Source: a virus. From it: 64,000 bases of DNA. Positions 51,614 to 60,440 of the stretch are shown here, in pieces. Position numbers and translations under genes: made by a program. The stretch lies in IMG/VR virus record IMGVR_UViG_3300028864_000016, positions 1 through 64,000 of that record. The stretch is one strand, 5' to 3'. Numbering within the stretch: position 1 is the first letter of the stretch; every line of letters begins with the position of its first letter. The notes beneath the pieces were generated by a model. It saw only the letters and a list, made by a program, of their open reading frames with translations, was not told where the DNA came from and made no database searches.

Positions 51614-51687
51614 AATAAATTAATGGAATTAGTATTGAAATGTATACCTATTTATGGTAGTATAAGTATAGAAACAAATTAATAAAT
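51614..51687 (+). promoter_or_regulatory. Promoter bracketed by two direct motif copies
   Basis: AATAAATTAATGGAA (51614-51628), TTGAAA (51635-51640), 17 bases, TAGTAT (51658-51663), AACAAATTAATAAAT (51673-51687), then TAGGAG and ATG 51706. The reference example of the arrangement on the right arm. Confidence 0.75.
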
Positions 51688-51705
51688 AAATAGGAGTGAA
51701 TTAAT

Positions 51706-51894
51706 ATGGAAAAGAAATATTTCAAGGTAGATTCTTTAAGTTTGGCAAGAGCTATGAATTATTTATGTTATAATTTTATGAAATTTGAGTTAGATGGGAA
51801 GACGGTTTATAGTTTTGAAGATACCGAAGAATTTAGAAAAGATTTAAAAATATTAAATGGATTAAGAAAGAAAAATAATAAATATAATAAATAG
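51706..51894 (+). CDS. DUF5659-like small protein
   Basis: A 62-residue protein (DSLSLARAMNYLCYNFMKFE, then YSFEDTEEFRKDLKIL). Related in plan to the 54-residue protein at 47448. Both lie next to homing endonuclease genes. Unknown function. Confidence 0.6.
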   Translation: MEKKYFKVDSLSLARAMNYLCYNFMKFELDGKTVYSFEDTEEFRKDLKILNGLRKKNNKYNK

Positions 51895-51951
51895 TGAAAT
51901 AAAATAAGTAATATTAGATAAGAGAATTTTAGATGAAAGAAGGAATTAATT

Positions 51952-53031
51952 ATGGGAAAAGGACAACCGTGGTTGACAGAAGATGAAGAATTTTTAAGAG
52001 AAAATTACATAGAATTATCCAAAGAAGAATTAATGAAGAGATTCAATACAAGAACTTGGAAGGGAATAAAACATAAAGCCAATGATATGGGAATAAAGAA
52101 ACAAAATAATTATGAAGATATTCCATTTGATGAATTATATGAAATAGAAAATGGAATAAAATATAAAAAGTGCAAATGTTGTAGACGATATTTGCCATTT
52201 GAAATGACATATTTTCCAAAGGATAATGCTTGTATTGATGGTTTCAGACATATTTGTAAAGAATGTAAGGGAGAAAATTTTGGATTGTCTAATGCTATTG
52301 ATTGGACGGATAAAGATGTAAAATTATTAAAAGAAATTTATTCTGATATGATTAATGAAGATATTATAAAAGAATATTTTCCAAATAGAAAATTAAAACA
52401 TTTAACTGATAAAGCATGGAAATTAGATTTAAAGAAAACCAAAGATATCTTACAACAAAGTAGATTGATGAGTGATGAAGGTAGAATTAAGGTGTCAAAT
52501 GCTAGAAAATCAGAAGGGTACTTTAATGGCGAAAATAATCCAATGTTTGGGTCTGCTAGGTTTGGAAGTCTAAACCCTAATTATAAGGGTGGTATTAGTA
52601 ATATAGAAAATGAGTTAAGAAGAAATTTAAATCAATGGAAAATAGATAGTATGAAAGATTGTAATTTCAAATGTATTTTCACAGGAGAAAGATTTGACCA
52701 TATTCATCATTTATATAGTTTTGATAGTATAGTTATAGATACTTTACAAGAATTAAATATTCCAATATATGAAAATATAAGTAATTATACAGATGTAGAA
52801 TTAAAACAGATTATAAATAGATGTATAGAAATCCACTATAGATATCCATTAGGAAAATGTATGAAAGAAGAATATCATAAAATATTTCATCAAAATTATG
52901 GATATGGAACAAATACACCTAGTCAATTTGATGAATTTTTAATTAGATTCTTTAATGGAGAATTCGATGAGCAATTAGAAGAAGAATATAGAAGTAATAA
53001 AATATTAGAAAATTTAAAAGTCGCTAATTAA
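51952..53031 (+). CDS. HNH homing endonuclease with NUMOD3
   Basis: A 359-residue protein. An N-terminal helix-turn-helix (WLTEDEEFLRENYIELSKEE) is followed by a treble-clef finger (YKKCKCCRRYLPFEMTYFPK, then HICKECK). A second helical module and NUMOD3 (NGENNPMFGSARFGSLNPNY, then KGG) come next. The HNH core has CNFKCIFTGERFDHIHHLYS and EEYHKIFHQNYGYGTNTPSQ, then FDEF. Close to I-HmuI-type intron enzymes. It stands free, 1.5 kb from two endonuclease-less introns in the terminase gene. Confidence 0.8.
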   Translation: MGKGQPWLTEDEEFLRENYIELSKEELMKRFNTRTWKGIKHKANDMGIKKQNNYEDIPFDELYEIENGIKYKKCKCCRRYLPFEMTYFPKDNACIDGFRHICKECKGENFGLSNAIDWTDKDVKLLKEIYSDMINEDIIKEYFPNRKLKHLTDKAWKLDLKKTKDILQQSRLMSDEGRIKVSNARKSEGYFNGENNPMFGSARFGSLNPNYKGGISNIENELRRNLNQWKIDSMKDCNFKCIFTGERFDHIHHLYSFDSIVIDTLQELNIPIYENISNYTDVELKQIINRCIEIHYRYPLGKCMKEEYHKIFHQNYGYGTNTPSQFDEFLIRFFNGEFDEQLEEEYRSNKILENLKVAN

Positions 53032-53046
53032 TCTTAGTGGCTTTTT
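53017..53046 (+). terminator. Intrinsic terminator of the HNH gene
   Basis: Stem AAGTCGCTAA / TTAGTGGCTT across the stop codon, then TTTATTG. Confidence 0.7.
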
Positions 53047-53082
53047 ATTGTGTAAAAATAAAAAAAGTAGGTGAAAAATATA

Positions 53083-54441
53083 ATGGCAGATTTCAAGACG
53101 AAAGATTTAGAAGAGCAAATGAAGGGAAAGACTAGATGCACTAAATGTGGAAAGATACTTGCTGATGGTAATTTTTATACTTCTAATTCTAAATTGAATA
53201 GACATACAGGAAGATTATCATTATGTAAAGATTGCTTAACTAATTTTTATATATCATTTTTAGAAGAAACAAATGATATTAGAATATCTATATATAAATT
53301 GTGTGAAATAGTTGATTTTGTATATTTAGAAAATATATATGAGAGTTCACTAACTGAAGCAGGATGGAATAAGAATTTTACTGTGGTTGAGAATGGACTT
53401 GAGGTATGGAAAAAATATATAAAAACTATCAACTCTTTAAAAAACTATAAGGGTTATGCTTTTGAACATGGGGATAAAATTTATAATAATTGTGAAAGTA
53501 ATTTACCATCAATAGAAGTTATAGAAGAAAATGATACAAGTCTTAAAAAAATTAAAGAATTATCTGACGATGATATAGAACAAAAAGTTAGAGATAAACA
53601 GAATAAAGAAGACATAATTAGAATAATTGGTTATAATCCATTTGAAAACGAAATAGAAGAAGATAAATCAAAAATGTATGCTAAATTAATTAATATGCTT
53701 AATGAAGATACTCAAGAGGATGAATTAAAACTAGGTGCAATCATTAGTATTATAAAAGGTCAAAATCAAGAAAATAAAATAAATGATGTTATTACAAGTT
53801 TGAGTTCAGATATAAAAAGTATAAAAGATAATATAGGAACTATTAAAAGTTTAACAGATACTAAAGAGAAACTTAACAAAAGTTTACTAGCTTTGGCAAA
53901 AGATAATAAAATAAGTGATTTGTATAGTGGTCACAAAACTGTAGGTGCTAATACTTTGTCAGGTATACTAAAAAAACTAAAAGAAATAGATTTACAAGAA
54001 GCGCAGGTAAATTTATTTGATATTCAAACATCAATGGGAATGTTGCAAGTTGCCAGACTATCTGCTCAAGCTATGGTAGAGAATTTAAACTTTGGAGATG
54101 ATGATTTAATAGATATTGGTAAATTTCAAAGGTCAAAAATTGATTTCTATGAAAGTGAATATAGTAAATTAAGAGAAGAAAATAGAAAATTAAAAGTTCT
54201 TTGCAATTTTAATGATGTAGATTATTCTCAAGAAATTGAAGAAACTGAATACGCAGATGTACTTCAATATACAGAAATAGAAATAAAAAAACAAGAAGAA
54301 GATTTAATGGCTTTTAATAAAATGGTAGAAGAAGTATTGCCAATAGATACTGAGGATTATGCAAGTTTTGTTATTGAAGAAAAGGGAAAAAAAGAAAAGG
54401 AAAAGATACTGGAAAGTGTAAAAAATGGAGAATTAATTTAA
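53083..54441 (+). CDS. Zinc-finger protein upstream of terminase, candidate small terminase
   Basis: A 452-residue protein. A finger at about 15-60 (RCTKCGKILADGNFYTSNSK, then LCKDCL) is followed by helical modules. A coiled coil follows (about 225-275: SSDIKSIKDNIGTIKSLTDT), then an acidic end. It occupies the slot just before terL where small terminase subunits lie, and has DNA-binding potential. It is much longer than usual small terminases. GTG 53071 is possible; ATG 53083 preferred. Confidence 0.5.
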   Translation: MADFKTKDLEEQMKGKTRCTKCGKILADGNFYTSNSKLNRHTGRLSLCKDCLTNFYISFLEETNDIRISIYKLCEIVDFVYLENIYESSLTEAGWNKNFTVVENGLEVWKKYIKTINSLKNYKGYAFEHGDKIYNNCESNLPSIEVIEENDTSLKKIKELSDDDIEQKVRDKQNKEDIIRIIGYNPFENEIEEDKSKMYAKLINMLNEDTQEDELKLGAIISIIKGQNQENKINDVITSLSSDIKSIKDNIGTIKSLTDTKEKLNKSLLALAKDNKISDLYSGHKTVGANTLSGILKKLKEIDLQEAQVNLFDIQTSMGMLQVARLSAQAMVENLNFGDDDLIDIGKFQRSKIDFYESEYSKLREENRKLKVLCNFNDVDYSQEIEETEYADVLQYTEIEIKKQEEDLMAFNKMVEEVLPIDTEDYASFVIEEKGKKEKEKILESVKNGELI

Positions 54442-54463
54442 TAAATAAGCTTAGATAATTGAA

Positions 54464-54484
54464 GGCACAGTAATGTGTCTTTTG
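54464..54484 (+). terminator. Weak terminator-like hairpin
   Basis: GGCACA / TGTGTC with a 4-base loop, then TTTTG, between the 53083 gene and terL. Probably partial termination. Confidence 0.4.
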
Positions 54485-54529
54485 TTGCATTTGCAAACTT
54501 TATCTATATAAAAAAGGAGGTGGTCTTAA

Positions 54530-55047
54530 ATGTCCATCACAGTTATAAACAAAAGTAACTTAACTCAAAAGAAATTAGAGGGTTATTTAAAATACAGTCA
54601 AATAATAAACTGGGGACGTCGAACGAAATCCTGTTAAATTTGCGGAGTACGCATTTGGGTTAGAACTAATGGATTATCAAAAATATGTATTTCAAATGTC
54701 TTGGGAAAAACAATTTGCATTATGGTTAATGGGGAGAAATTCTGGAAAGTCTACTTTATCATCTCCATTTATTATGACAAAAATGATGCTATTCCCAAAT
54801 TTTCAAAGTTATATTCTTTCATTAACCGCATCTCAAAGTCAGGATACTTTTTTAAAATTAGAAGCTATTGCAAAACAACAGATTGAGTCATTCTGTGGAT
54901 TAACAGATATATTTTTAGGAGAAGTATCAGCTAGTGCAAATCATGATGGATTTGTACACTCTCCACAGGGATTCCGTTGTAAATTGTATAATAATAGTCA
55001 AGTGACAACCGTATCAGGAGAAGAAGATAATATTAGAGGTAAGAGAT
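54530..55047 (+). CDS. terL: Terminase large subunit, exon 1 (contains a frameshift)
   Basis: ATG 54530 after AAAGGAGG opens MSITVINKSNLTQKKLEGYL and ends in IINWGRR. At 54620-54627 the sequence CGAA is tandemly duplicated. The original frame meets TAA at 54635, while the +1 frame goes on as NPVKFAEYAFGLELMDYQKY, as expected for a terminase. Walker A is WLMGRNSGKSTLSSP. The exon ends at T55047 within GKR|S. Either the duplication has killed the gene or a +1 shift is made at CGA-A. Confidence 0.8.
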
Positions 55048-55310
55048 TAAGTTTGGTCTCCTATGTAAGTAATTACATAGATAAAAGCTTTAAATTGCTG
55101 GAACACCCTTAGAGACTTATAAACTACAACGTAACTAGAAATGGTATGCGTGAATGTTTGAAAATTATAAGTATTGGGCAATCAGCATCGAAACTCCTTA
55201 AATGGAGGACGTTCAACGACTATAATAAGCTATCCTAAATAGGATAAAGGTATAGTCTACTCCGACTCTTAATTGAGTGTTAAAGTATTAGGAAACTAAC
55301 GGTATATATG
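55048..55310 (+). other. Group I intron 1 in terL
   Basis: 263 bases. P1 is formed by exon GAGAT and intron GTCTC (55056-55060), with the splice-site T paired to G (the standard U-G) after an 8-base loop. The core shows AACGACTATAAT and AAGGTATAGTCTA (P7 strands), and the last base is G55310. Removing it joins GKR to SNLNLYDESGF in frame, restoring the Walker B region. No endonuclease ORF inside. Confidence 0.85.
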
Positions 55311-55822
55311 CAAATTTAAACCTCTATGATGAAAGTGGATTCATAAGTGAAAATTATATTTCTACTACAAAAGCATTTACAACACAAAATTCAAGTTTCA
55401 AAATTTCCAAAGGGTTTGATGCTTCATTATTTCCAGATAATATACCTAATCAGTTATTGTTTTGTTCTTCTGCTAGTAGTACGGATTCTGCTTTTTATAC
55501 ATTATATAAAGACTGGGCTAAGTTAATGTTTGCAGGAAGTAAAGAACATTTTGTTGCTGATTTGAACTGTGAAGTTGTTATTGGTGCAACAATGAATGGA
55601 AAGAAAATGTCTGTACCATTATTGTCACGTTCAAAAGTTGATGATGATTTAAGATCGAATGCTGAAAAAGGAAATCGAGAATATTTTAACCGTTTTGATA
55701 GTGATGGAGGAAATCAACAGAAAATCAAACGGGCAGTAATTATGAAAAATTCAAAAGTAAGAAAACCTTTGTTAATAAATGAAGGAGATATAAACAGACA
55801 TATCGTACTAGCATATGACCCT
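55311..55822 (+). CDS. terL: Terminase large subunit, exon 2
   Basis: Reads NLNLYDESGFISENYISTTK onward; LYDE is the Walker B acidic pair of the packaging ATPase. The exon covers the rest of the ATPase domain (SSASSTDSAFYTLYKDWAKL) and ends at the first nuclease strand (IVLAYDP), after a complete codon at T55822. The RNase H-like nuclease metal site begins at this aspartate. Confidence 0.85.
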
Positions 55823-56139
55823 AGACTTGTGGGGCTATAAGTAGTAATACTTGTAGATAAAAACTCTGTTAAAAGGGCGAAGTTTAATATAAAGAATAAA
55901 CTGATAAGAAATTCTAAGTCCATATTATGGATAGTGATAACCCCTTGCTAAATTCTATGAAAACATAGATAAAAGCCTAACGACTATCGAAAGGATAGCT
56001 ATTAACTTAATAATAGTGAATAACCAAGTAGAGTACACTTAAATGTGGAAAAGCAGAGTATCTAAATATAGTTATTTAGATAATGATATAGTCTAAACCC
56101 CTTAATAAAATATCGGGAAACCGAGGGTATTAATAATTG
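55823..56139 (+). other. Group I intron 2 in terL
   Basis: 317 bases. Exon CCCT pairs with GGGG after an 8-base P1 loop (splice-site T with G), extended by ATG/TAT beyond one mismatch. The core has CCTAACGACTATCG and GATATAGTCTAAA (P7), and the last base is G56139. Removal joins AYDP to AHDYDNSAVSAGEY in frame. No ORF inside. Confidence 0.85.
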
Positions 56140-56994
56140 GCACATGATTACGATAATTCGGCAGTCTCAGCCGGAGAATATGTCTATGATGAACAGGTAG
56201 GTTGGAAATTAATAATTCAGAATTGTGTTACTTTAGTAGATTTAGGGAAAAAGAAAAAAACTCCTATGAGAACACCAGAACAGATAAAAGAAATAAAACA
56301 AATGTTATTAAATTATAATGGAAAAGGATTTGCAGATTATGAAAATATAGATGGATTAATGATAGATGCTGGTTCTGGTGGAGGTGGAGCACTTATAAGT
56401 GATTATTTTATGGAGGATTGGAAAGATGAACAAGGAATACAACATAGGGGATTAATTGATAAAGAAGTTTGTGCTGAACATGTTAATCAGTATCCCAATG
56501 CTGTTGATAAATTAAAATTAATATCACCTAAAAAGTACAGAACAGAAATGTATGATGATTTTATAGAATTATTAAATTTAGGATTAATTGAATTCACAGA
56601 TACTTATGATATGAAAGGGTATTTAAACTTACCACAAGAAGGAAAAGAAATAGAAGAAATCGACGAAGAAACTGGTGAAAAGAAAAAGGTTAAATCTATT
56701 GATTTCAAGGAATACAACCTTTCTTGGGATGAAGAATTAGCATTAAAGCAAATAGATATTGCAAAAGAAGAGCTAATTGCAACTAGAAGGTTAGGAGATA
56801 ATATAAATTATAAGTATGACTTATCACCTGATAAAAAAAGTAAAATGCATGATGATAGAGCTTATACTTTTGTAATGTTAGCATGGCATTTGAAAAATTT
56901 AAGAAGAGATGGAATAGTTAATAAAAAGGTAGAACAAACAGATTGGTCAACAGCCCCAACATTTGTATCCTCGATAAACTTTGACCGAATATGA
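56140..56994 (+). CDS. terL: Terminase large subunit, exon 3
   Basis: The C-terminal nuclease domain: DNSAVSAGEYVYDEQVGWKL, then LMIDAGSGGGGALISDYFM (second catalytic aspartate) and KMHDDRAYTFVMLAWHL (third acidic pair). The three exons together encode about 627 residues, a usual length for a large terminase. Confidence 0.85.
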   Translation, partial: AHDYDNSAVSAGEYVYDEQVGWKLIIQNCVTLVDLGKKKKTPMRTPEQIKEIKQMLLNYNGKGFADYENIDGLMIDAGSGGGGALISDYFMEDWKDEQGIQHRGLIDKEVCAEHVNQYPNAVDKLKLISPKKYRTEMYDDFIELLNLGLIEFTDTYDMKGYLNLPQEGKEIEEIDEETGEKKKVKSIDFKEYNLSWDEELALKQIDIAKEELIATRRLGDNINYKYDLSPDKKSKMHDDRAYTFVMLAWHLKNLRRDGIVNKKVEQTDWSTAPTFVSSINFDRI

Positions 56995-57038
56995 ACAAAT
57001 TAAAAAAATCAAAATAAAGCAAGAAAGGAGGAATCCAC

Positions 57039-58766
57039 TTGACAAAAAAACAATCCACAGAAACTCCCCTCCCACAACCACAAAAAATTGATTTAACAAT
57101 ACCTATATTAGCAGAAGGAGAAGCTAAACAAGTATCTAATATTGGTGGAAATTATATCTTGTCAGATATAGAAACATCTACTAGTAAAGATTATTTTGAT
57201 GCTAATTATATACAACAAGCTACATATGATGCACAAAGATTAAGTCATATATATAGTACTGTATTAGATAAAAATACATCATCTTATGTTACAACTATGG
57301 ATGAATTATCTTCATTAGCACAGAATACTCAAACTAGTATAGATAAAATAAAAAAAATAAATGGGATAGTTAAATATTACATAAATAAAGAAGATTTAAT
57401 TGGTAGAGTAGTTGAGACTATAGAAAATAATATAAATACGAATTATAAAATTGATTATCCATCTCCTAACGGTAAAAAAGGAACTAAACTTAAAAAAGAA
57501 CAAAAGATGGAAGATGAATTAAAAGTAGTAATAGAAAAATTCAATAAGCAAATAAATATACCTAAATTAATAGCTGATAATGCAGTCATTACATATACAG
57601 AAGGTAATTTTATATTCTATTTAATGGGGGATAGTGAGAATGGATATTCTATAGTAAATTATCCTATGGATATTACTGAAATCACACCTATGAAAATAGA
57701 TGATGATAATGTTGTATCTTTTAATGTAACTGAATTATCTGTAAGATTACAAGAAAGTAGAACTAAATACGGTAGATTAAAAACTAATAAACTTATTGAT
57801 ATTGAGAAAACAATAGAAGATGAAGTTAAAAGAAGTTATCCTACTGAAATATATGATGCATATAAAGGAAAAGACCAATACGCCTTATTAAATCCACAGA
57901 AAGTAGGATTGAATAGAATAAATTACTTAAAGGGATTATACGGATTAACACCTATTTTTAAAGCATTGTGTCCTCAATTAATGTTGGAAACAGTTGATAA
58001 AAGTGATCAAAAAGTATTAATACAAAAGACTAAAAAGATTTATTTACAATTAACTGAAAAAGAATTAATGGAAAAACCAAATGCTATTAATATGATAGGT
58101 CATGCACATGTGAGCTTACTTGAAGCCATGTCTAAAGATACTATTATATATACTGCTGATCCACAAGTTCAGGATTTGAAATTAATAGAACCTAAAACAG
58201 AATTAACAGATGAAAAAACTAAATCAGGCTATAAATTGAGAATACTTGAAGCATTGGGTATATCATTTATTAGTTCAGAAGGTTCTAAATCTATAACCAC
58301 TACTAAAATAAATTATGATGAGTTATTAAAAATGGTCAATAGAATGACTAAGAATTTAGAGCCAATACTCAATAAATATTATCAATTAATATGTGAAGAA
58401 AATGGATTTCCTATAGAATACGCACCGACTATTACAATACAATCTACAAAATTATTAGACTTAGATAATATTTTGAAAGTTGCAGATATTATGTTTTCAA
58501 AAATTGGTTTGAGTTATTCTACTGTATTAAATACATTAGGATTAGATTATGAAGTAGAAAAAAAAAATAGAATAAAAGAAAATGATGAAGGTGCAGATAC
58601 AGAAGTATTTATCCCACATGCAAATTCATATACTTCAAATTCCAACGATTTAATAAATGATAGTAAAAACACCGATTCAACTACTAATAAGAACAATAGT
58701 AAAAAAAATGAAAATGTAGATAAGCAAGAATCAGACCAATCACGTAAAGAAGCACTAAAGGTATAA
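57039..58766 (+). CDS. Portal protein
   Basis: A 575-residue protein directly after terL. Start is TTG, 8 bases after AAAGGAGG. The body fits SPbeta-like portals: an N-terminal arm, a mixed core with VVETIENNINTNYKIDYPSP, an LNPQKVGLNRINYLKGLYGL segment and a long helix-rich stem (DELLKMVNRMTKNLEPILNK). A low-complexity N/S/K tail (about 540-575) closes it. Forms the dodecameric DNA entry ring. Assigned from position, length and pattern. Confidence 0.75.
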   Translation: MTKKQSTETPLPQPQKIDLTIPILAEGEAKQVSNIGGNYILSDIETSTSKDYFDANYIQQATYDAQRLSHIYSTVLDKNTSSYVTTMDELSSLAQNTQTSIDKIKKINGIVKYYINKEDLIGRVVETIENNINTNYKIDYPSPNGKKGTKLKKEQKMEDELKVVIEKFNKQINIPKLIADNAVITYTEGNFIFYLMGDSENGYSIVNYPMDITEITPMKIDDDNVVSFNVTELSVRLQESRTKYGRLKTNKLIDIEKTIEDEVKRSYPTEIYDAYKGKDQYALLNPQKVGLNRINYLKGLYGLTPIFKALCPQLMLETVDKSDQKVLIQKTKKIYLQLTEKELMEKPNAINMIGHAHVSLLEAMSKDTIIYTADPQVQDLKLIEPKTELTDEKTKSGYKLRILEALGISFISSEGSKSITTTKINYDELLKMVNRMTKNLEPILNKYYQLICEENGFPIEYAPTITIQSTKLLDLDNILKVADIMFSKIGLSYSTVLNTLGLDYEVEKKNRIKENDEGADTEVFIPHANSYTSNSNDLINDSKNTDSTTNKNNSKKNENVDKQESDQSRKEALKV

Positions 58767-58789
58767 TTTGAAAGGTGGTGATATAGAAA

Positions 58790-60382
58790 ATGAGTAATGA
58801 AAATTTATTTAAAATAAATGGTACTTTAATTTCAGTTGCAGAACAAGAATCTGACCCTTCTAGAAAGGTAGCTAAGTTCTTATTGTGTCCTTTGGATGAA
58901 GCAAATGTGAATGGAAAAGGAATAAAAGAGTCTGATTTGAGTGAAGAAGAAATGAATACATTAATGGGACAACCATTAGTTACAAAAGTAATCTTTGATG
59001 AAAAAACAAAAGAATATAATTTCTCAGGACATTTAATGACAAAGAAATGGAAGTATGATAAAGATGGTAACTTAGTAAAATTTAGTGATTTTACATCTAC
59101 AAGTCCAATTGGATATCATACTTCAGTTTCCATAGAAGACATTGAATTTGGAGATATAACAAAAAGATGTTTGGTTGCAGAAGTTATATTATGGACTCGT
59201 TATTATAGGGCAATGGAGGTCATAGAACGACTAGGAACAGAATTGCATACTAGTTGGGAATTATCTTATAGTGAAACATATAAAGAAGATGGAACAGATT
59301 GGTTAAAAGGAATACTATTTTTAGCTAACTGTGTTTTAGGTTCTAATGTGAATCCTGCATATAAAAATGCTGGATTATTGGAATGTGCTGAAGAAGTATT
59401 AATAGAAGAACAGGAAAATGAGTTCACAGAAGCATTTATAAATGACCTAAATGAAATAAGTCAATCAGAGAGACAAGAAAACATAGAAATAAGCATTCAG
59501 TCTGATGAAAATTCAGTTGAAAATAAATTAAATCAAAACATAGAAGAAAAAGGAGGAATTGTCGATATGGCAGAAAATAAAAACAAAACAGAAGTGTCAT
59601 CTGTAACTTCAAATGACCTATATAGCAAATTAAGAGTTGCTATCAATTCTATAGATTCTAATAGATGGATTTGTATATCAAGAGTATATCCATATGAATT
59701 TAGAGCAATAGGATATGATTGGAATGCTGAATGTGAGGACGATTATATAGAATTCTCTTATACAGTAGATTCAAATGAGGTAGTTTCAATTGTGAGCGAG
59801 ACACCAACAAAAATGGTATTTGTTCCAAAAACACAAAATGATGAAATACTTGCAGAACTACAGTCTCAATTAGACAATGCAAATACGTCTTTATCAGATA
59901 AGGAAACAGAACTTTCAGCCAAAGTTGATGAGATAGTAAAATTAGGAGAATCATTGAACTCGCAAAAAGATATTATTTCAGAAAAAGAAGCTATAATTTC
60001 AGAATTAGAACCATTAAAATTACAAATGGAACAAGCTGAAGCAGAAAAGAAAGAAGCTGAAATTGCAGAACAAAAAGAAAACCTAAAGAAAATGGCTTTA
60101 TCAAGCAAATATTTTACTGAAGAAGAAATTGAAACTTGTGAAGCACTTAAAGAAGCAATAGAAAAACTTGACGATAAACAAATTAAATGCTTAATAGCCG
60201 AAAGAGTTGTTGAACAAGCTTCAAAGATAGAAACACCTATAAAAGAGGTAGAAATAAGCGAATTTGAAAAGAAAACTATTTCTGAGATAGAGATGTCAAC
60301 AGATATTAATACAAACAACTATGAATACAAAGACGCTAGTTCTGCATTATTAAATTATGCCAGAAGAAACATTAAAAGATAA
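58790..60382 (+). CDS. Prohead protease fused to scaffold
   Basis: A 530-residue protein. The N-terminal 200 residues look like a capsid maturation protease module (QPLVTKVIFDEKTKEYNFSG, then LHTSWELSYSETYK). The C-terminal half is a long coiled coil (about 345-445: LQSQLDNANTSLSDKETELS) typical of scaffolds. It lies between portal and capsid genes. An internal ribosome site and in-frame ATG at 59567 would make the scaffold alone. AGGTGG ribosome site. Confidence 0.7.
   Translation: MSNENLFKINGTLISVAEQESDPSRKVAKFLLCPLDEANVNGKGIKESDLSEEEMNTLMGQPLVTKVIFDEKTKEYNFSGHLMTKKWKYDKDGNLVKFSDFTSTSPIGYHTSVSIEDIEFGDITKRCLVAEVILWTRYYRAMEVIERLGTELHTSWELSYSETYKEDGTDWLKGILFLANCVLGSNVNPAYKNAGLLECAEEVLIEEQENEFTEAFINDLNEISQSERQENIEISIQSDENSVENKLNQNIEEKGGIVDMAENKNKTEVSSVTSNDLYSKLRVAINSIDSNRWICISRVYPYEFRAIGYDWNAECEDDYIEFSYTVDSNEVVSIVSETPTKMVFVPKTQNDEILAELQSQLDNANTSLSDKETELSAKVDEIVKLGESLNSQKDIISEKEAIISELEPLKLQMEQAEAEKKEAEIAEQKENLKKMALSSKYFTEEEIETCEALKEAIEKLDDKQIKCLIAERVVEQASKIETPIKEVEISEFEKKTISEIEMSTDINTNNYEYKDASSALLNYARRNIKR
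59567..60382 (+). CDS. Internal in-frame start: scaffold protein
   Basis: AAAGGAGG at 59549-59556, 10 bases before ATG 59567 (codon 260 of the protease-scaffold gene), in frame. The product (271 residues, MAENKNKTEVSSVTSNDLYS onward) would be the coiled-coil scaffold without protease, as in lambda C/Nu3-type nested genes. The consensus match is too good for chance in this AT-rich context. Confidence 0.7.
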   Translation: MAENKNKTEVSSVTSNDLYSKLRVAINSIDSNRWICISRVYPYEFRAIGYDWNAECEDDYIEFSYTVDSNEVVSIVSETPTKMVFVPKTQNDEILAELQSQLDNANTSLSDKETELSAKVDEIVKLGESLNSQKDIISEKEAIISELEPLKLQMEQAEAEKKEAEIAEQKENLKKMALSSKYFTEEEIETCEALKEAIEKLDDKQIKCLIAERVVEQASKIETPIKEVEISEFEKKTISEIEMSTDINTNNYEYKDASSALLNYARRNIKR

Positions 60383-60440
60383 TTAATAAATATTAATTAT
60401 ATAATAAATTAAAATAATAAAAGAAAGAAGGAATATTAAT

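Noticed and set aside
54669-55112. Terminase fragment starting at ATG 54669 as an independent gene
   Set aside because: No ribosome site before it, and terminase-like coding continues upstream in the same frame to the CGAA duplication; the 3' extension reads into intron 1.
59866-60318. A 150-residue reading frame on the minus strand inside the scaffold gene
   Set aside because: It is antisense to a coiled-coil coding sequence (E/K/Q-rich sense gives S/F/L-rich antisense), has no ribosome site and no promoter.
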